From NCBI GenBank assembly GCA_016490735.1, contig JAEMWC010000656.1, positions 1 to 64,000 of the forward strand: a stretch of 64,000 nucleotides of DNA. Reading direction: 5' to 3'. Below are positions 1-8,734 of this stretch, piece after piece. This DNA is from Pachyseris speciosa. Taxonomy: Eukaryota > Cnidaria > Anthozoa > Scleractinia > Pachyseridae. Numbering within the stretch: the stretch's first letter is position 1; the number at the start of each line of letters is the position of its first letter. A program made the translations under genes and the position numbers. The notes under the pieces are model-generated. The model had not been told where the DNA came from, made no database searches, and was given only the letters and a program-made list of their open reading frames with translations.

Positions 1-2089
1 AATCGCCATACATTGCAGTCGAACCGTCTCGTCGAAGAAAAATACTCGTTCAGTATAATCTTTTTGTAACCGCATCATCTAAATTGACGGGTGGAGCAAA
101 GATCAGTAATGGCATTGTGTTCATATTCAGATTTTGTTGTGCAATCGTAATCGAGTTTGGTTTTGCAACCTCTGGTCCACATAACTTTTGTTTACAGCAT
201 CTTTGTGGGTTTGAGGGGTTATCCTGCAGGTTGAGGATTTTGTTTAGTTTCATGTCAATATTACTGCCAAAATGCAACATGGCCGTTTTCAAATTTCAAA
301 GCCGGGTCAATGGAGAAAGTAAGACAAATTGGTATGATAGCCATAGGCCCCATAAACGATGATATGTGTTTTTGGTGTTAGACGCAGGAGCTGTGCTGGA
401 AAGTAAACATCAATTGACGCTTGACCGCCACCAGTTTTTTTCGATTCGGAAAAGCTTCTTCATATAACCAATCAACATACGGGGTTTTGAGAAAAAGGTT
501 TTTGAAATGGCTGTCCGCATCTCGTATATTCAATGTGCGAAGATCGAGCCAATTGTAGCTTGGCGTGGGTCTGATGGTGAGTAAAACTCTCAGTAACAAA
601 TGTGTACCGTCCATTTCTTAAAGAATGTCACATTAAAACGAATTTTGGATGTAAAGTTGCCTTTTCGTTTAATGAAAAAAGACAATGAGGACTTGTTTAT
701 GTGGTATGGTGATCTGTCAAAATTCTCAATTTGAAGGTTGTTGCACCACTGACTGCAGAAGACTTGGATATGTCTTTTAACAGAAAAGCGAATGGGTTGC
801 GTTGAGCTCCTGATGCTGAAAAAACAAGGTCATCAACATACTTTTTGTTGGCAGAATCTTTATCAGAGTTTGGAGTCTCAACATTTGTTATTTTATTGTC
901 ACCCATGTCAAGATCACCAGTCATTGCAACACTTCCATCTTTTTTAGAAATGGTGAAACATCAATGCCAGTAATTCCAGCAATTTCAGTATCAACATACC
1001 CCTTTGTGGCTGTATCATTGTTTGCTGTTGGCGCTGCTACATTAGTCAATTTGTTACCTCCAAGATTCAAATCAGAAGTCATTGCAACGCTTCCATCTTT
1101 TTTCACAAAGTCAGAATTAACATATGCTATATTCGCTTTATTATTCGACAGATATGTGACAGCATCATCAACGTATTTTTTAGTTGCCTGTCTTGTGGAA
1201 GTATAGGGCGTGCAACATTGACTATTCTATGAAAACTCATTTTAAACCTCACGATCAAATACAATTCTTCCTCCTTCTATTTCAAAAGCTGGGTCGTGAA
1301 TATGTGATAAAATGATATTAGAAAATCCATAAACACCATAAACTATGACATAATGTTTTTTATATTTTGTAAATATGGTGAAATCAACAATAACTCCATT
1401 GATGTGGAACCATGACTTGTTTTTTCAAGGAAGAATATTCTCTTAAGATAACCATCAACAAGATGAGTCTTTGGAAATGCTCTTTTTATTGAATCCTTTC
1501 TTTCAATTAAATTTGATGACAGATTGTCGTCATCGACTGTTGCATTATTTGGTTACCATCAGTATAAAACTCAACAACTAAAGTGTACTTTGAAACTTCC
1601 AATTGTGTCAGATCAAAACGAAGAACAGTTGTAAGACCAGCAGTAGGAATAACAAAAGACAAGGCTTTTTTATTTATTGAGTAAGGGCTTTTATCATAGT
1701 CTTCCAATTGCAGATTATTCGCATTTCTAAGAATAGTTGTTTTTGATGTATCTTCAAGAAGAAATTGAATGGATTAACACGTGTTCCTTCAATTGATAAA
1801 ACAGCATCATTAACATATCCCAAGTTAGCAGAATCATAATGATTTACTGGATCACCAACATCTGTCAAACGTTTATTTTCAATGTCATAATTACCATCTT
1901 GTGTTAATCTAAATCCATCACCTTTGGGACCAACAGCTCCAGTAGCTCCTTGTGGACCAATTGCACCTGTATTACCTTTGGACCTCTATCACCTTTTTCA
2001 CCTTTGGGACCAACTGGACCAGCTGGGCCTCTTTCACCAGTCCAGTTTCTGTTTATCTTGATTTATTTGAGCAATTAAAAAACTCCCAT
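1..2089 (-). pseudogene. Polinton copy A fibre-like protein, frameshifted, cut by the window edge
   Basis: Broken minus-strand gene for a probable virion fibre or attachment protein. At the N-terminal end (about 1905-2045) is a collagen-like Gly-X-Y stretch. Further on are repeats of the type DLNLGGNKLTNV followed by DSATKGYVD, a pattern seen in phage and adenovirus-like fibre shafts, and two copies of a module starting GTRVNPF or GAQRNPF. Many one-base indels against copy B (for example an extra T right after the start near 2085) break it into at least six pieces. Copy A keeps C-terminal material (1-690) that copy B has lost. Fibre role is inference from architecture; attachment was not tested. 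Confidence 0.6.
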
Positions 2090-2093
2090 TATA

Positions 2094-2177
2094 TCATCTT
2101 GTTAGATTAATTTTTCGATTCTTTCTGTTTTTGGGATTCTCCTGTTTTTCTGGATTTTGAAAATTATTGATTGCCAT
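2094..2177 (-). CDS. 27-residue hypothetical peptide, Polinton copy A
   Basis: Short minus-strand ORF between ATPase and fibre. It starts MAINNFQNPEK and is lysine/asparagine rich. Copy B has a related ORF of 37 residues in the same place (17373-17486, start MALPFQVPEK), so the first dozen residues are conserved while the tails differ. The start codon directly follows the TCTAATCTAATATTAT motif that also precedes the fibre gene. Function unknown. Confidence 0.35.
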   Translation of the reverse strand: MAINNFQNPEKQENPKNRKNRKINLTR

Positions 2178-2197
2178 ATAATATTAGATTAGATTAA
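2178..2197 (-). promoter_or_regulatory. Putative late promoter, minus strand
   Basis: Reading the minus strand, TCTAATCTAATATTAT runs directly into the ATG of the small ORF at 2177. The same motif precedes the copy B small ORF (17486) and fibre (17337). Promoter role is inferred from repetition and position. Confidence 0.4.
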
Positions 2198-2833
2198 ACA
2201 GCACCATAAAAATTTCTCTTGATTGTTTTCATCGGCTTGTCGACATAACAGAAGGAATATGGTTTTTTGGTTGCTTCAATGTATTTCTTCTTGTCAATTC
2301 CAAGCTCCTGTGCAATCAAGTTCCTTTCTCTTGAGGATGGGAAATCATAAAGGCAGAAGTGACTGCAATTGAGTCTGATTGATTTTGGGCATCCATAGAA
2401 TGATTGTGTGAGATATATGACTGAACAGTTCTTGTGTCTCCCTGAATGAAATAGCTTATGATTTGATCTTGTTTTTTTATCAGTCACGAAAATCATCAAA
2501 AACAACCAATCGCTGCAAATCTGTGTCTTTTATTTGTTCAACTGGCAATATCTCTTCTTGACTGCAAACCAAGGCAGGATATCCAATGTGACTGCTTATT
2601 TCATCCATTACTTTCCGAAGATATTGATATTTGTCTTGATCTAAATTTTTTGCATAAAGATGTATCTGATCATAATAAACCAATGGTTCCATAATCAGAT
2701 GCATGAACAATGTTGTCTTTCCAGATCCAGAATTACCAGCCAGCAGCATCCTGAAAGTGTCTTTTGGCATATACGGATACAACTGTCTGAATGAATTCTT
2801 TAAACCCTGAATATCATAATTAGGGATTTCCAT
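2194..2833 (-). pseudogene. FtsK/A32-like genome packaging ATPase, frameshifted (Polinton copy A)
   Basis: Homologue of the intact copy B ATPase at 17508-18149. Walker A (GNSGSGKTT) lies in the 2480-2833 piece; the frame breaks just after the Walker B strand (LVVFDDF) near 2490, where copy A has AAAA and copy B AAA in the same run. The C-terminal half continues at 2194-2505, with a second homopolymer change (CCC against CCCC) near 2437. In Polintons and adintoviruses this ATPase drives DNA into the capsid. Both changes are homopolymer-length differences, so sequencing error is a real alternative to decay. Confidence 0.75.
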
Positions 2834-2853
2834 ATGTAAATAGTTTAGATTAG

Positions 2854-2864
2854 TCTAACACAAT
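2854..2864 (+). promoter_or_regulatory. TCTAACACAAT motif, 5 nt before the ATG at 2870
   Basis: TCTAACACAAT followed by exactly 5 nt and an ATG. Same motif and spacing at 4716, 18170 and 20101. Probably a late promoter or initiator of the Polinton. It lies in the 36-nt gap between two divergent genes. Confidence 0.5.
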
Positions 2865-2869
2865 TGTAT

Positions 2870-3674
2870 ATGGATATAGAACGAATGAAAAGGCTTCTTA
2901 AAAGTGGAATTGAAGCTGGAAACAAAACAAGAGAAGTTCGTGATGTTATCAAGACTTATGAATACAGAAAACAGGATGCATATGATACAACATCAGAATT
3001 GCTGAAACCCTCTATTGATGTCCAGAAGAGTGTGAAAGAAAGTGTCGACGAAAAACAGGATGAAGTCATTAAACAGTTGAAAAAAAATCAAAAGGCTTTA
3101 CACAAGGACTTGATGATGTTATTGAAGCTAATAGAAGAGCTATTACAATGGGAACGGAACTTCACAGACCATTGAAGCACCTGAAAAAGAGGATCGGACA
3201 CCCAACATATTATCGATCGATAACTATTTCGATAAAGATGCAGAATTAATATTAAAAAATAACAGGCTTTTGAAACCAGGCGATTTGAACTCAATCACCC
3301 CACAAAAACTTGTCGAGGAAAAGAAAAAAGCTAAAAGAAATAAGCCAGAATATGGGAAGAAGAAAAAAAAAATCATCACTCCAAGAAAATGAATCTCATA
3401 AAAGAGAAATACAAACTTGAAAGAAAATACAGAGAAAACGATTGATGATGTATTAGCTTCTTACAAATACAAAACAGGGAAAGGAAGGGTTCAAGGGGGC
3501 GCATTTTTGGGTGACATGCTTTCAAGACTACAGTTACTTGGTGGATCTATTTCAGCCGGCAACAACAGCATGGGTGTTAAAAATGAATTCACAAAAATAT
3601 TGCATACATTGAACAGACTGGGAATCCTGAAAACCGGTGAGTTGAATAAAATAATGATGAAATATCTAATGTAA
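2870..3674 (+). pseudogene. Basic coiled-coil Polinton protein of unknown function, broken (copy A)
   Basis: Begins MDIERMKRLLKSGIEAG, nearly identical to the copy B gene at 18186. The start at 2870 is preferred over an upstream TTG because of the TCTAACACAAT motif and conservation in copy B. After about 80 residues the two copies diverge, and copy A passes through several frames. One frame at about 3170-3393 ends in a lysine run and TGA at 3391-3393; the homologous C-terminal part (LQLLGGSISAGNNS to KIMMKYLM) ends at 3674. No known domain recognised. It sits between ATPase and minor capsid genes, so a virion role is plausible. Confidence 0.5.
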
Positions 3675-3680
3675 AAGTAT

Positions 3681-4460
3681 ATGACAGAAATTTCATTACG
3701 ATTCAACAGTAAAAACAGAGACAAAATTGGTGTCAGCAAGAGTCATGATTTTGAAAAAAGATTCAATACACCTCTTAAATTAACGAATGATTTAAAATAT
3801 GAAATGGCTGTGAATGTCATCAATATGACATACAGTTGGTACAATATCAGAGATATTTATTGACAATAATCAAATAAAATACAGTATTGATGGAGGTGCA
3901 AACTGGTCACAGTGACATTCGTCAACGGTATGTATTCATATGACGATATCATGATTACATTCATAAATTCATGGAAAAAAAAAACCAAGACTTAATCCAG
4001 ATGAAACAGATGAAAAAAATACAAGTATGGTATTAACATTTTTTCGTTTTGTCAACATATCGCATTTTGATTGAACTTAATGAAAACTATCGAGTGGATC
4101 TGAGAAATCAGATTTCAGAAAACTTATCGGTTTCGATTCAAAATTAGTTCCAGCCACAGAATATGGAACAAATCTACCTGATATCACAAGAAGTGTAGAT
4201 GAAATTTATATCAATTGTGATTTGGTGACAGATAGCATTGTTGATGGAAATAGCACAAATACAATCGCTGTTATTCCTGTCACAGATCTCGTTAGAAGTT
4301 TACCTTTCACTTACAAACCTCGTTTTCTTTCATGGAATCCAGTCTCAACACATATAATCAGCTCAATACGTTTTTATGTCACAGACTTCTTCTAGAGCTC
4401 CAGTCGATTTAAATGGGATAGATTGGTATATTGAGTTGTTCTTGAGAGTACAAATTATAA
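3681..4460 (+). pseudogene. Minor capsid (penton-like) protein, frameshifted (Polinton copy A)
   Basis: Starts MTEISLRFNSKNRDK and matches the copy B gene at 19067. Position just before the MCP and a length near 260 residues fit the single jelly-roll minor capsid protein of Polintons. Frame is lost near 3860 and again several times to 4400, mostly by one-base changes. Assignment rests on gene order and size; I see no diagnostic motif. Confidence 0.5.
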
Positions 4461-4473
4461 AACCTAATAGTAT

Positions 4474-4711
4474 ATGAAACGGTTTGAGTTTAAAAAATAT
4501 GAACAACATGGTGAAGGTATTGTGACTGATATGATCAAAACAGCTGGAAAAAAAGCAGCAACAACAATTGGTGAACATGCTGGCAAAAAAGCTGGTGACA
4601 AAATCATAGAACTTTTGAAAAAGAGAAAAAGTGGAAACGAGTGGAACTGAGAGTGCGAGCCAGACTGGTGGTTTAATCAAAAGAAAGAGAGGCCGACCTC
4701 GTAAAATAACT
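4474..4711 (+). pseudogene. Small basic core-like protein with AT-hook, frameshifted (copy A)
   Basis: Matches the intact 75-residue copy B protein at 19867. A short duplication (GTGGAA repeated) near 4630 shifts the frame. The C-terminal AT-hook KRKRGRPRK is still readable. Probably a DNA-condensing virion core protein, by analogy to small basic core proteins of adenoviruses; inference only. Confidence 0.5.
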
Positions 4712-4715
4712 TTTA

Positions 4716-4726
4716 TCTAACACAAT
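4716..4726 (+). promoter_or_regulatory. TCTAACACAAT motif before the MCP gene
   Basis: Same 11-mer and same 5-nt spacing to the ATG (4732) as at 2854, 18170 and 20101. Confidence 0.5.
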
Positions 4727-4731
4727 AATAT

Positions 4732-6012
4732 ATGTCAAACTATCGTGACTCAAAATATATCGAAAGATATGAAGATGTAGTGTTCGAACTAGAGACAGCA
4801 CTTAATACTGTAGTAGCAAACAATGCTCATCAGAGGAAAACAGGTTACCGTTTCGTTGTTGATAACAGTGGAGAGACTACACCATTTGACTGGTATAATG
4901 CCCGTTTTAATGTTATTTTCATTGTAAAGAAGCTTGCAGATGGAGCTGACATTGCTGCTGCAGATCGAAATGGTATTGTTAATTCAGTTCACGCTCTTAT
5001 TAACACCATTAATGTAAAAATGAATGGTCTTGATGTTTATGAATGCCGAGATGCTAACCAGGCCACAAATATTAAGTCATTGCTTGAGTATTCACAGGGT
5101 TATGCTGTAAGTCAGGGAACCAATGAGTTCTTCTATCTTGACGACAGCAGACAAGCTGAAAGAGTTGCACAGGTGCTTACTTATAACAAAGGTTTCGCAG
5201 CTCGTAAAGCACTGTTGAATGGTGGTGGTGAAGTAAATGCAGAGATAGCATTGAACAGATACGGTTTTTTCAAGAGCTTTTGGGATGAGCTTATGCCTAA
5301 CTCAAAAATAGAGTTGAACCTGACACTTGAAGTGATGACAATATGATTTGGCAAGCTGCTGATGAATGTCGTGTGGTACTAACTAAATTCCAGCTAATTG
5401 TTCCTCGTATTATTTTTAATTCTACGGGAAAGTCTTTATACATGAGCAAGTATCTTGACAACAGAAAGTGGACTTACATGAGAGAAATGGTTGAGAGAGG
5501 CAATTCAACAAGACAACAGACAGCCAATTTCCGTATTTCCACAGGAATAAACAAACCCAGGCATGTCTTTGTATTCATCATCAATGATGCAATGATGCAT
5601 CTCAGACAGCCAATAAATTTCTCTATAACACCTTTTCAGTTGCAAATAACCAAACTTTGACTGATTGTTATCTTGAGGTTGGCAATGGAAATGATTATCC
5701 AGAGGTTCATTATAAACCATCAACAGAACCAACAAGAGTATTTAGAGATGTTTTGAAATATGTTCAAGCTGTAAACGATTTCAGTGAAAGTACCCTTCTT
5801 AACAGGGGCAATTTCGGTACAATATTCCCTTTCATTTATTTTGATTGACGAAACAGAAACAGGATATCAAAGATGGAATGACAAAACTGACTTTCAAATA
5901 CACTTTGAGTGGTGCGACAAATGCTGATTACAGTGTGTATGCACTTGTCCTCTATGAGCAGGATATTGAGATGAGAAAGACTGATGGAAAATTAATTCTG
6001 AGATCTATGTAA
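4732..6012 (+). pseudogene. Major capsid protein, frameshifted (Polinton copy A)
   Basis: Nearly identical to the intact 427-residue MCP of copy B. Three frame losses are visible: near 5333 (GAA for GAAA), near 5590, where the sequence around GATGCAATGATGCATC differs from copy B, and near 5847. The rest is co-linear. In the family this double jelly-roll protein forms the icosahedral shell. It is followed by about 90 bp of AAATTAAAT-type low-complexity sequence, as in copy B. Confidence 0.65.
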
Positions 6013-6104
6013 ATTAAATAATTAATTAAATAAATTAAATTAAATAAATTAATAAATTAAATGATTGTTTGTATTAAATACAATTTAGTATAAACATATA
6101 TTAT

Positions 6105-6953
6105 ATGACTACTTATCATCCTCATGGAGTAAGACTTTCAAACAGTCAGAAGCAAAGGCTTGCAAAAGCTATACAAACAAATTCACCGGTAACATTGAGA
6201 CTCGCACATGGAGATCTCACTGGAGGTGATCAAATGATGTTGACAAAAACACAGATAAAAAAATTAGCCAAATCACAGAGAAATGGAACAGGTGCTGATG
6301 TAAAGATATCCAAAGCACAGATCAGAAAATCAGTCCAAGAAGGAGGTTCTCTTTGGTCCAGTCTTTTTTCACTTGGAACAAGACTATTGCCTTATGCAGG
6401 TAAAGCAGTAGCTAAAGCGGCTCCAGCATTGGCTACAGGTGCTCTTTCTTCATTAGCAAGTCTCGGCATTGATAAACTATTTGGAAAGAAACAAAAAGGA
6501 GGATTCTTATTCCCAATAAAAACTTGCCCAACTATTGAATTTAGAAATTTATTGAATACGAGACAAATGGCTGATGTTGTAAATGCGATGCAGTCTGGTG
6601 GAGAACTTGTTATCAAACCAACAAAAGCGCAGACTGGAAAGGGTATTGGAACAATACTCGCCAGTATTGGAATTCCTTTGGCTATAGAAGCAATCAGAAA
6701 ATTAACTGGAAAAGGTTTGCATGTTGAAAGCAGCCGTCCAAGACGGTCAATACCTGTTTATGTTCCAGATGACATTGTACCCAGAAAGAAAGGTGGGAAA
6801 CATGCTATGATTCCATGGCAATCCCCTCCTGTTTTTGGTACATGGGATAACCCAATCGGTTATGGAATGAAAAAAAAAAGAAAAGGAAAAGGACTTCTAC
6901 TGGGCAAAAACAGTCCATTCAATTCAATCCCCATACTAGGAACCATTTTGTAA
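6105..6953 (+). CDS. pVI/pX-like membrane-active virion protein (Polinton copy A)
   Basis: 282 residues, intact. It has a basic N-terminus, a Gly/Ala-rich central region (residues 80-125, ALATGALSSLASLGIDKLFG) and a hydrophobic segment (GTILASIGIPLAIEAI) that could be an amphipathic or membrane-lytic helix. The tail is lysine-rich and ends NSPFNSIPILGTIL. Several Gly-Gly sites (EGGSLW, KGGFL, SGGEL, TGGDQ) resemble adenain cleavage sites. By gene order it matches the protein before the protease in Polintons/adintoviruses, comparable to adenovirus pVI. The protease gene overlaps its 3' end in the -1 frame. Start is the ATG conserved in both copies. Confidence 0.6.
   Translation: MTTYHPHGVRLSNSQKQRLAKAIQTNSPVTLRLAHGDLTGGDQMMLTKTQIKKLAKSQRNGTGADVKISKAQIRKSVQEGGSLWSSLFSLGTRLLPYAGKAVAKAAPALATGALSSLASLGIDKLFGKKQKGGFLFPIKTCPTIEFRNLLNTRQMADVVNAMQSGGELVIKPTKAQTGKGIGTILASIGIPLAIEAIRKLTGKGLHVESSRPRRSIPVYVPDDIVPRKKGGKHAMIPWQSPPVFGTWDNPIGYGMKKKRKGKGLLLGKNSPFNSIPILGTIL
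6870..6880 (+). promoter_or_regulatory. Candidate -1 frameshift site, pVI-like to protease (copy A)
   Basis: Run of ten A then G. In the zero frame it reads AAA AAA AAA AGA, giving an A AAA AAA heptamer at 6872-6878. A -1 slip here enters the protease frame, which is closed by TAA at 6848-6850 upstream and then open to 7315. No convincing downstream stem was found by eye. Confidence 0.5.
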
Positions 6954-7315
6954 ATAAACCATTATCCAACTTTGATTTAATCAATTGGGTTAAACAACTT
7001 GGAATAAAACATTTTAGAGGAGTATTTTCAAGAGACAATCTTCCTAGACAAATAAAAAAGAATGAATGTGGGATAGTCAATCTCGACAGTAAGATTGGAC
7101 CTGGTACTCACTGGGTATGTTATCGAATTGGTGATAGATACTGTGAATACTTTGACTCATTTGGTTTAATGATGCCAACAGAAGTACAGAAATACATGGC
7201 TACAAGTGGAAAACAACTTGAATACTCTGGAGATGAGATTCAAGAGAGAGATTCAGTCTTGTGTGGATATTGGTGTTTATACTATTTATTGGAAAGACAG
7301 AAAGGGACATATTGA
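6878..7315 (+). CDS. Adenain/Ulp1-like cysteine protease, -1 frame, C-terminus truncated (copy A)
   Basis: Capsid maturation protease. Conserved blocks are a WVKQLGIKHFRGVFSRDNLP segment (N-terminal core), GTHWVCY (catalytic His), EYFDSFG (catalytic Asp) and DSVLCGYWCLYYLLER (catalytic Cys). The frame has no ATG before the His and Asp motifs; the first in-frame Met (FGLMMP) is after both. It overlaps the pVI-like gene by 76 nt in the -1 frame, so translation most likely needs frameshifting. Compared with copy B, a small deletion near 7310 makes a stop after ERQKGTY, removing about 30 C-terminal residues beyond the catalytic Cys. Activity is therefore uncertain. Confidence 0.7.
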   Translation, partial: KKRKRTSTGQKQSIQFNPHTRNHFVNKPLSNFDLINWVKQLGIKHFRGVFSRDNLPRQIKKNECGIVNLDSKIGPGTHWVCYRIGDRYCEYFDSFGLMMPTEVQKYMATSGKQLEYSGDEIQERDSVLCGYWCLYYLLERQKGTY

Positions 7316-7423
7316 AAGTCATTCATAATGCAAAATTCAATCCACAGACACAAGAGTCAATCATAGATTCATAATCAATTATTTCAAAAATATGTAATGT
7401 ATATGTATGTCTGTTAAGTTAAA

Positions 7424-7684
7424 CAAAAACAGTGGATAATAAAAGTCGGCAAATATTACGCGTGCTATAATGAGAAAGAATACTTTGATCCATCAGGACA
7501 GGAGATACCTGCTCAAATGGAGAAAAAGAATTGTTTCAATGAATCAATGAGTATTAAAGATCCGTTATTGAGTAAACAATGGTGTTTGTACTACCTTTTA
7601 GAACGTCAGAAAGGTACTATGATATTAACAATATTATTTGATGATAAAAGATTTAATAGATTTCTGTCTAACATAAAAGTATGA
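7424..7684 (+). CDS. Protease-like paralogue with catalytic His and Cys replaced (copy A only)
   Basis: An open frame of 86 residues with no ATG at its start. It aligns to the protease immediately upstream: KQWIIKVGKYYACY against GTHWVCYRIGDRYC, EYFDPSG against EYFDSFG, LLSKQWCLYYLLERQKGT against VLCGYWCLYYLLERQ. The catalytic His is Gln and the catalytic Cys is Ser; Asp is kept. This looks like a degenerate or inactive duplicate. Copy B has a different ORF here (22825-23082). An ATG overlapping its stop (7681) opens a 36-residue ORF to 7791 of unknown meaning. Confidence 0.5.
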   Translation, partial: QKQWIIKVGKYYACYNEKEYFDPSGQEIPAQMEKKNCFNESMSIKDPLLSKQWCLYYLLERQKGTMILTILFDDKRFNRFLSNIKV

Positions 7685-7796
7685 TAGAATTCGAAATAAT
7701 TGATGATGTTAATATATTTGTTATAATAGTTGTCAACAGATTGAAAAAAGAGCAGGTGATAAATTGTGGAAAGCTATTTTATCCAACTTAATATAT

Positions 7797-7952
7797 ATGA
7801 GATCATATTGTGTGAAACAGAAGAAAGTCACTGAATGTGTACCAGGAAGTGAAACATACCAAAAGACTAAAAATGGAAGAACCATGATGAAATGCAAGTG
7901 TGCTGAGTGTGGGATCACAAAGACTAAGTTTGTCAAAGGGAAGGGAAACTAA
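7797..7952 (+). CDS. Zinc-ribbon (DUF5679-like) N-terminal part of the PLA2 protein (copy A)
   Basis: 51 residues: SYCVKQKK, then NGR and KCKCAECGITKTKF. This matches the DUF5679-type zinc ribbon at the N-terminus of Polinton/adintovirus PLA2 proteins, though the first Cys pair is CVKQ and not CVKC. In copy B the same domain is fused in frame to PLA2 and has a long charged extension before it, absent here. In copy A it ends at TAA 7950-7952, and the PLA2 frame continues in the -1 register across a G GGA AAC heptamer. Confidence 0.6.
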   Translation: MRSYCVKQKKVTECVPGSETYQKTKNGRTMMKCKCAECGITKTKFVKGKGN

Positions 7953-7988
7953 TTAGCCCGTCTGAAGGGGCGGGCATACTAGATTCAG
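7943..7988 (+). promoter_or_regulatory. Candidate -1 frameshift signal, zinc ribbon to PLA2 (copy A)
   Basis: G GGA AAC at 7943-7949, in phase with the zinc-ribbon frame, ends directly at the TAA stop. After a 6-nt spacer comes a 7-bp GC-rich hairpin (GCCCGTC 7956-7962 with GGCGGGC 7969-7975, one G-U). CTGAA in the loop side (7962-7966) could pair with TTCAG at 7984-7988 to make an H-type pseudoknot. A -1 slip enters the PLA2 frame, open from here to 8734. Copy B lacks the inserted segment and reads through without a shift. Confidence 0.5.
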
Positions 7989-8734
7989 CCGCAGATATGG
8001 CGCTAACAGGATTCTTAGAACATGGAGTCCCTTATTTAGCAAAGAAAGGTGTAGAAATGGGAAGATATTATGCTTCTGAAGCAATGAGAAATCCAAAGCT
8101 GCAAAAGAAATTAATTGACAAAGGACTTTCCCTCGCAAAGCCTGCAATCACAAAGGTTGGTAAAGAAGGCTTAATGCAATTGAGCACTGCTATTAGACCC
8201 AAACGCTCTGACAAGAAAAAAATGTATAAAACAGATATTGCTGGAGTTGATTATACACGTGGTGGCTCATTGCTTGGAGATATCATGTATGCAAAACCAG
8301 AAGATATACAAAAATGGGTAGCTAAAATCAATAAAATGGGAGGCGCGATTGATATCCATAAGGTAATTGGCAAGCTTCCTAAACCAAAAGCAGGTTGGAC
8401 ACCAAGTAAATATAAATATATGGGACCATACAATCCATTGCATGAGCAGTTGGAATATGATCCAAATACTGGCGAGGTCTTGAAATGGAATGTACAACCT
8501 TACAATAAGGTGGATGAAATAGCAGCTTACCACGATATTTGTTATGATATGGGAAAAAATAAAGGTGAATGTGATAGAACAATGGTCGAGTCACTAGATC
8601 AAATACCATATGGTGAGATGCCAAAATGGGGTCAAACAGCTAGATTCTTAATCGACAAAAAACAGAAACTTGGTCTCGGTGTTTCAAAAAACGGAAAAAG
8701 CCGTCGAGTGAAGAAAACTGGCAAGAAAAACTAG
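7949..8734 (+). CDS. Parvovirus-VP1-type phospholipase A2 virion protein (copy A)
   Basis: The first ATG in this frame is 7997, but the frame is open from the upstream slip site. The N-terminal helical part (FLEHGVPYLAKKGVEMGRYY) is followed by the PLA2 core: calcium-loop-like KYMGPYNPL and the catalytic HD in EIAAYHDICYDMG. In parvoviruses and adintoviruses such domains disrupt endosomal membranes during entry. The C-terminus is very basic (KNGKSRRVKKTGKKN). The integrase frame overlaps its 3' end at -1. Copy A has an extra stretch (GGSLLGDIMYAKPEDIQ) that copy B lacks. Confidence 0.75.
   Translation, partial: LISPSEGAGILDSAADMALTGFLEHGVPYLAKKGVEMGRYYASEAMRNPKLQKKLIDKGLSLAKPAITKVGKEGLMQLSTAIRPKRSDKKKMYKTDIAGVDYTRGGSLLGDIMYAKPEDIQKWVAKINKMGGAIDIHKVIGKLPKPKAGWTPSKYKYMGPYNPLHEQLEYDPNTGEVLKWNVQPYNKVDEIAAYHDICYDMGKNKGECDRTMVESLDQIPYGEMPKWGQTARFLIDKKQKLGLGVSKNGKSRRVKKTGKKN

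Noticed and set aside
5330..5350. -1 overlap between MCP fragments of copy A as programmed frameshifting
   Set aside because: Copy B has one continuous frame and copy A lost one A of AAA; plain mutation or sequence error.
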